Source of the DNA: Streptococcus parasanguinis
GTDB taxonomy: Bacteria; Bacillota; Bacilli; Lactobacillales; Streptococcaceae
Length of the DNA stretch: 64,000 nucleotides
Assembly (NCBI RefSeq): GCF_016648855.1
Contig: NZ_JACLQU010000004.1
Span: forward strand, 62,001-126,000
Reading direction: 5' to 3'
Each line of letters opens with the position of its first letter. Position 1 is the first letter of the stretch. The notes under the pieces were generated by a model, which saw only the letters and a program-made list of their open reading frames with translations, was not told the DNA's origin and ran no database searches. This document shows positions 62,581 through 64,000 of this stretch, in pieces. Position numbers and translations under genes: made by a program.

Positions 62581-63885
62581 TTACCTAAAACGAAGCCCCT
62601 TTGGATAGAAATTTTTCAGGGTCTGTCCGGTCACTTTGGCAAAGCCCAAACCATTGCCTTCAACCAGGACCTGGTACCATCCATTTGGATGCGTTTCCTT
62701 TAATTGAACCGTCTCTCCCGCCACATAATGAACAAAGTCTTCAGGCGTGATCGAAACGGTCTCTTTGACCTCACTCGGTTTTAGAGCAAGGCCAAGGGCA
62801 AAACTAGGTTCAAATCGATTTTTCTTGAAGGTGCCTAGATGCAAGCCATTTCGGGCGATTTTTACTTTTCGCAAATCTGGTAAACCAAGTGGAACCAAGT
62901 AGAGTTCGTCCCCAAAGGTTTCGAGGACACCTTCTAGAGTGATCTTCAAGTGTTTCTTAGCAAACTCCTGCCACCATTTCTTTTGTTCTGCAGATAATTG
63001 GTCCTTTTTGGAAGGGATTTTGGCAGGTCGATTCTCTCCTAGATAACGGAACTTAGCAACAAATTGTCCCTCCCCTTTAAAGAGATGAGGATACATGCGC
63101 GCCGTTTCTGGATAGTCAATGCCTTCTGCCATACCATTGATCTTCTCGATCGTTTCCAGCTCCAGATTATAGTTTTCCACAAGCCAGGATACGATCTCTT
63201 CATTTTCCTCAGGAGCCCAGGTGCAGGTTGAATACACCAAGGAACCACCTGGAACCAACATCTTGAGGGCATCCTCTAGAATCTCTCTTTGAAGGAGACT
63301 GCACTCTCGAGGGTAATCGACAGACCAATAGTCCATGGCATCTGGTTGCTTGCGGAACATCCCCTCACCTGAACAAGGGGCGTCTAGTACAATCAGATCA
63401 AAAAAGCCTGAGAAAACCTTTGCTAGACGATCGGCAGACTCATTGGTTACTAGCACATTTCGCGCACCAAAGCGTTCGACATTCTCTACAAGAATTTTCG
63501 AGCGGCCCTTGTGGATCTCATTGGAGACCAAGAGTCCCTGATTGTCCAAATAAGACAAGAGTTGGGTGGTCTTTCCCCCAGGAGCTGCGGCCAAGTCTAA
63601 GACCTTCATTCCTGGCTTAGGCTGGGCGACTTGGGCCACTATCTGAGCTGCTGGCTCTTGCGAATAGACCAAGCCCGTTGCGTGCTCGATGGATTTTCCT
63701 GAGACCTTTCCATAATGTCCCCAAGGGGTATTGGGAATCGGATCATCAAATGCTTTTTGAGTTTCTTTCAAAGGATTAGTCCGAAAGGCCGATACTGCTT
63801 CTTGCTCAAAGGTCGCAAAAAAAGCAGCAGCATCCTCACCTAGAAGATGCTGGTATTTTTCTTTAAAACCATTGGGAAAATTCAT
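62581..63885 (-). CDS. RsmF-like rRNA cytosine-C5 methyltransferase
   Basis: A 434-residue SAM-dependent enzyme of the RsmB/RsmF (COG0144) family. VLDLAAAPGGKTTQLL is the SAM site, DAPCSGEGMFRK and YSTCTWAPEENE carry the two active-site cysteines. A C-terminal RNA-binding part (about 290-434) follows, ending in a PUA-like HPNGWYQVLVEGNGLGFAK segment. The rRNA position methylated cannot be told. It directly follows the edge-truncated gene. Confidence 0.9.
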   Translation of the reverse strand: MNFPNGFKEKYQHLLGEDAAAFFATFEQEAVSAFRTNPLKETQKAFDDPIPNTPWGHYGKVSGKSIEHATGLVYSQEPAAQIVAQVAQPKPGMKVLDLAAAPGGKTTQLLSYLDNQGLLVSNEIHKGRSKILVENVERFGARNVLVTNESADRLAKVFSGFFDLIVLDAPCSGEGMFRKQPDAMDYWSVDYPRECSLLQREILEDALKMLVPGGSLVYSTCTWAPEENEEIVSWLVENYNLELETIEKINGMAEGIDYPETARMYPHLFKGEGQFVAKFRYLGENRPAKIPSKKDQLSAEQKKWWQEFAKKHLKITLEGVLETFGDELYLVPLGLPDLRKVKIARNGLHLGTFKKNRFEPSFALGLALKPSEVKETVSITPEDFVHYVAGETVQLKETHPNGWYQVLVEGNGLGFAKVTGQTLKNFYPKGLRFR

Positions 63886-64000
63886 TTAACTTCTCCCTTT
63901 CTTAAGATAGGTTTGAATTTCTGTTAACTTCACTTTTGGAACCATCATAATGGGTTCCACTGACTGGTAATTAGGTTTATCTCCATTTAGATTTAAAACG
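63886..64000 (-). CDS. 3' end of a gene, possibly inositol monophosphatase family
   Basis: Only the last 37 codons are in the window, ending in TAA at 63886-63888, directly before the RsmF-like ATG. The tail contains LNGDKPNYQSVEPIMMVPK and KLTEIQTYLKKG, which resembles the C-terminal strand and helix of SuhB-like inositol monophosphatases. Such a gene precedes the methyltransferase in related streptococci as far as I recall. This is a weak call from a short fragment. Confidence 0.45.
   Translation of the reverse strand, partial: VLNLNGDKPNYQSVEPIMMVPKVKLTEIQTYLKKGRS

Overview
The window looks like chromosome of a viridans-group Streptococcus, mitis/sanguinis type and perhaps close to S. parasanguinis. 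The evidence is gene content and order: a preQ1-II riboswitch on queT, an SMK box on metK, the ferredoxin/LysM/cmk/infC/rpmI/rplT block, the ciaR-ciaH pair, pst-phoU-pepN, SpxR, and an rgp-type rhamnose polysaccharide locus. Promoters are mostly AT-rich extended -10 boxes (TGnTATAAT). The species call is an inference from memory of these genomes. No rRNA, tRNA, CRISPR array, insertion sequence or prophage was found.

Layout, left to right. 1-9.5 kb: an rRNA methyltransferase cut by the edge, lipoteichoic acid synthase (ltaS), an intracellular type I pullulanase, a lipid kinase, DNA ligase (ligA), the riboswitch-controlled QueT transporter and a GtrA-like membrane protein. 9.5-17.5 kb: a MarR regulator with a B3/4-domain protein, then a run murA, GNAT, spxR, map, yihY, then metK behind its SAM riboswitch. 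17.6-20.2 kb: a small AT-rich accessory patch with three tandem membrane proteins sharing a C-terminal four-helix domain. 20.4-24.3 kb: dCMP deaminase, the translation block infC-rpmI-rplT with its attenuated leader, cmk, a LysM protein, a ferredoxin and an EbsA-like protein.

24.4-43.3 kb is one large cell-wall polysaccharide region, entirely on the minus strand. Upstream (right) are galE and a GacI/GacJ/flippase/glycosyltransferase/DUF2142 unit. Next come a GtrB-like glycosyltransferase with a broken partner (in-frame TAG), then rmlD, then rgpA-B-C-D, a GT2 gene, rgpF and a GacH/SccH-type glycerol-phosphate transferase. Together these would make dTDP-rhamnose, build and export a rhamnan, attach sugars outside the membrane from undecaprenyl carriers, and decorate them with glycerol phosphate. 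Several units are separated by intrinsic terminators whose T-tract runs straight into the next extended -10 promoter.

43.3-64 kb: an oxidoreductase/DEAD-box helicase pair, a peptidoglycan deacetylase, gloA, ciaH-ciaR, and a 5-kb segment with a G/P/Q-rich membrane protein, bioY, an ABC-2 exporter and a divergent LytTR two-component system. The window ends with pepN, phoU-pstB-pstB-pstA-pstC-pstS, an RsmF-like rRNA methyltransferase and the tail of a probable inositol-monophosphatase-like gene.

The most unusual signals are: (1) a roughly 170-bp intergenic element present three times, folding into three hairpins whose stems are kept although the third copy differs in sequence and is inverted; (2) five genes (the rRNA methyltransferase, ligA, gtrA-like, ferredoxin, pgdA) whose ATG lies only 6-7 bases after a good -10 box, which predicts leaderless mRNAs; (3) an infC gene that appears to start at ATA; and (4) a LytTR system facing an ABC exporter with no recognisable signal peptide.
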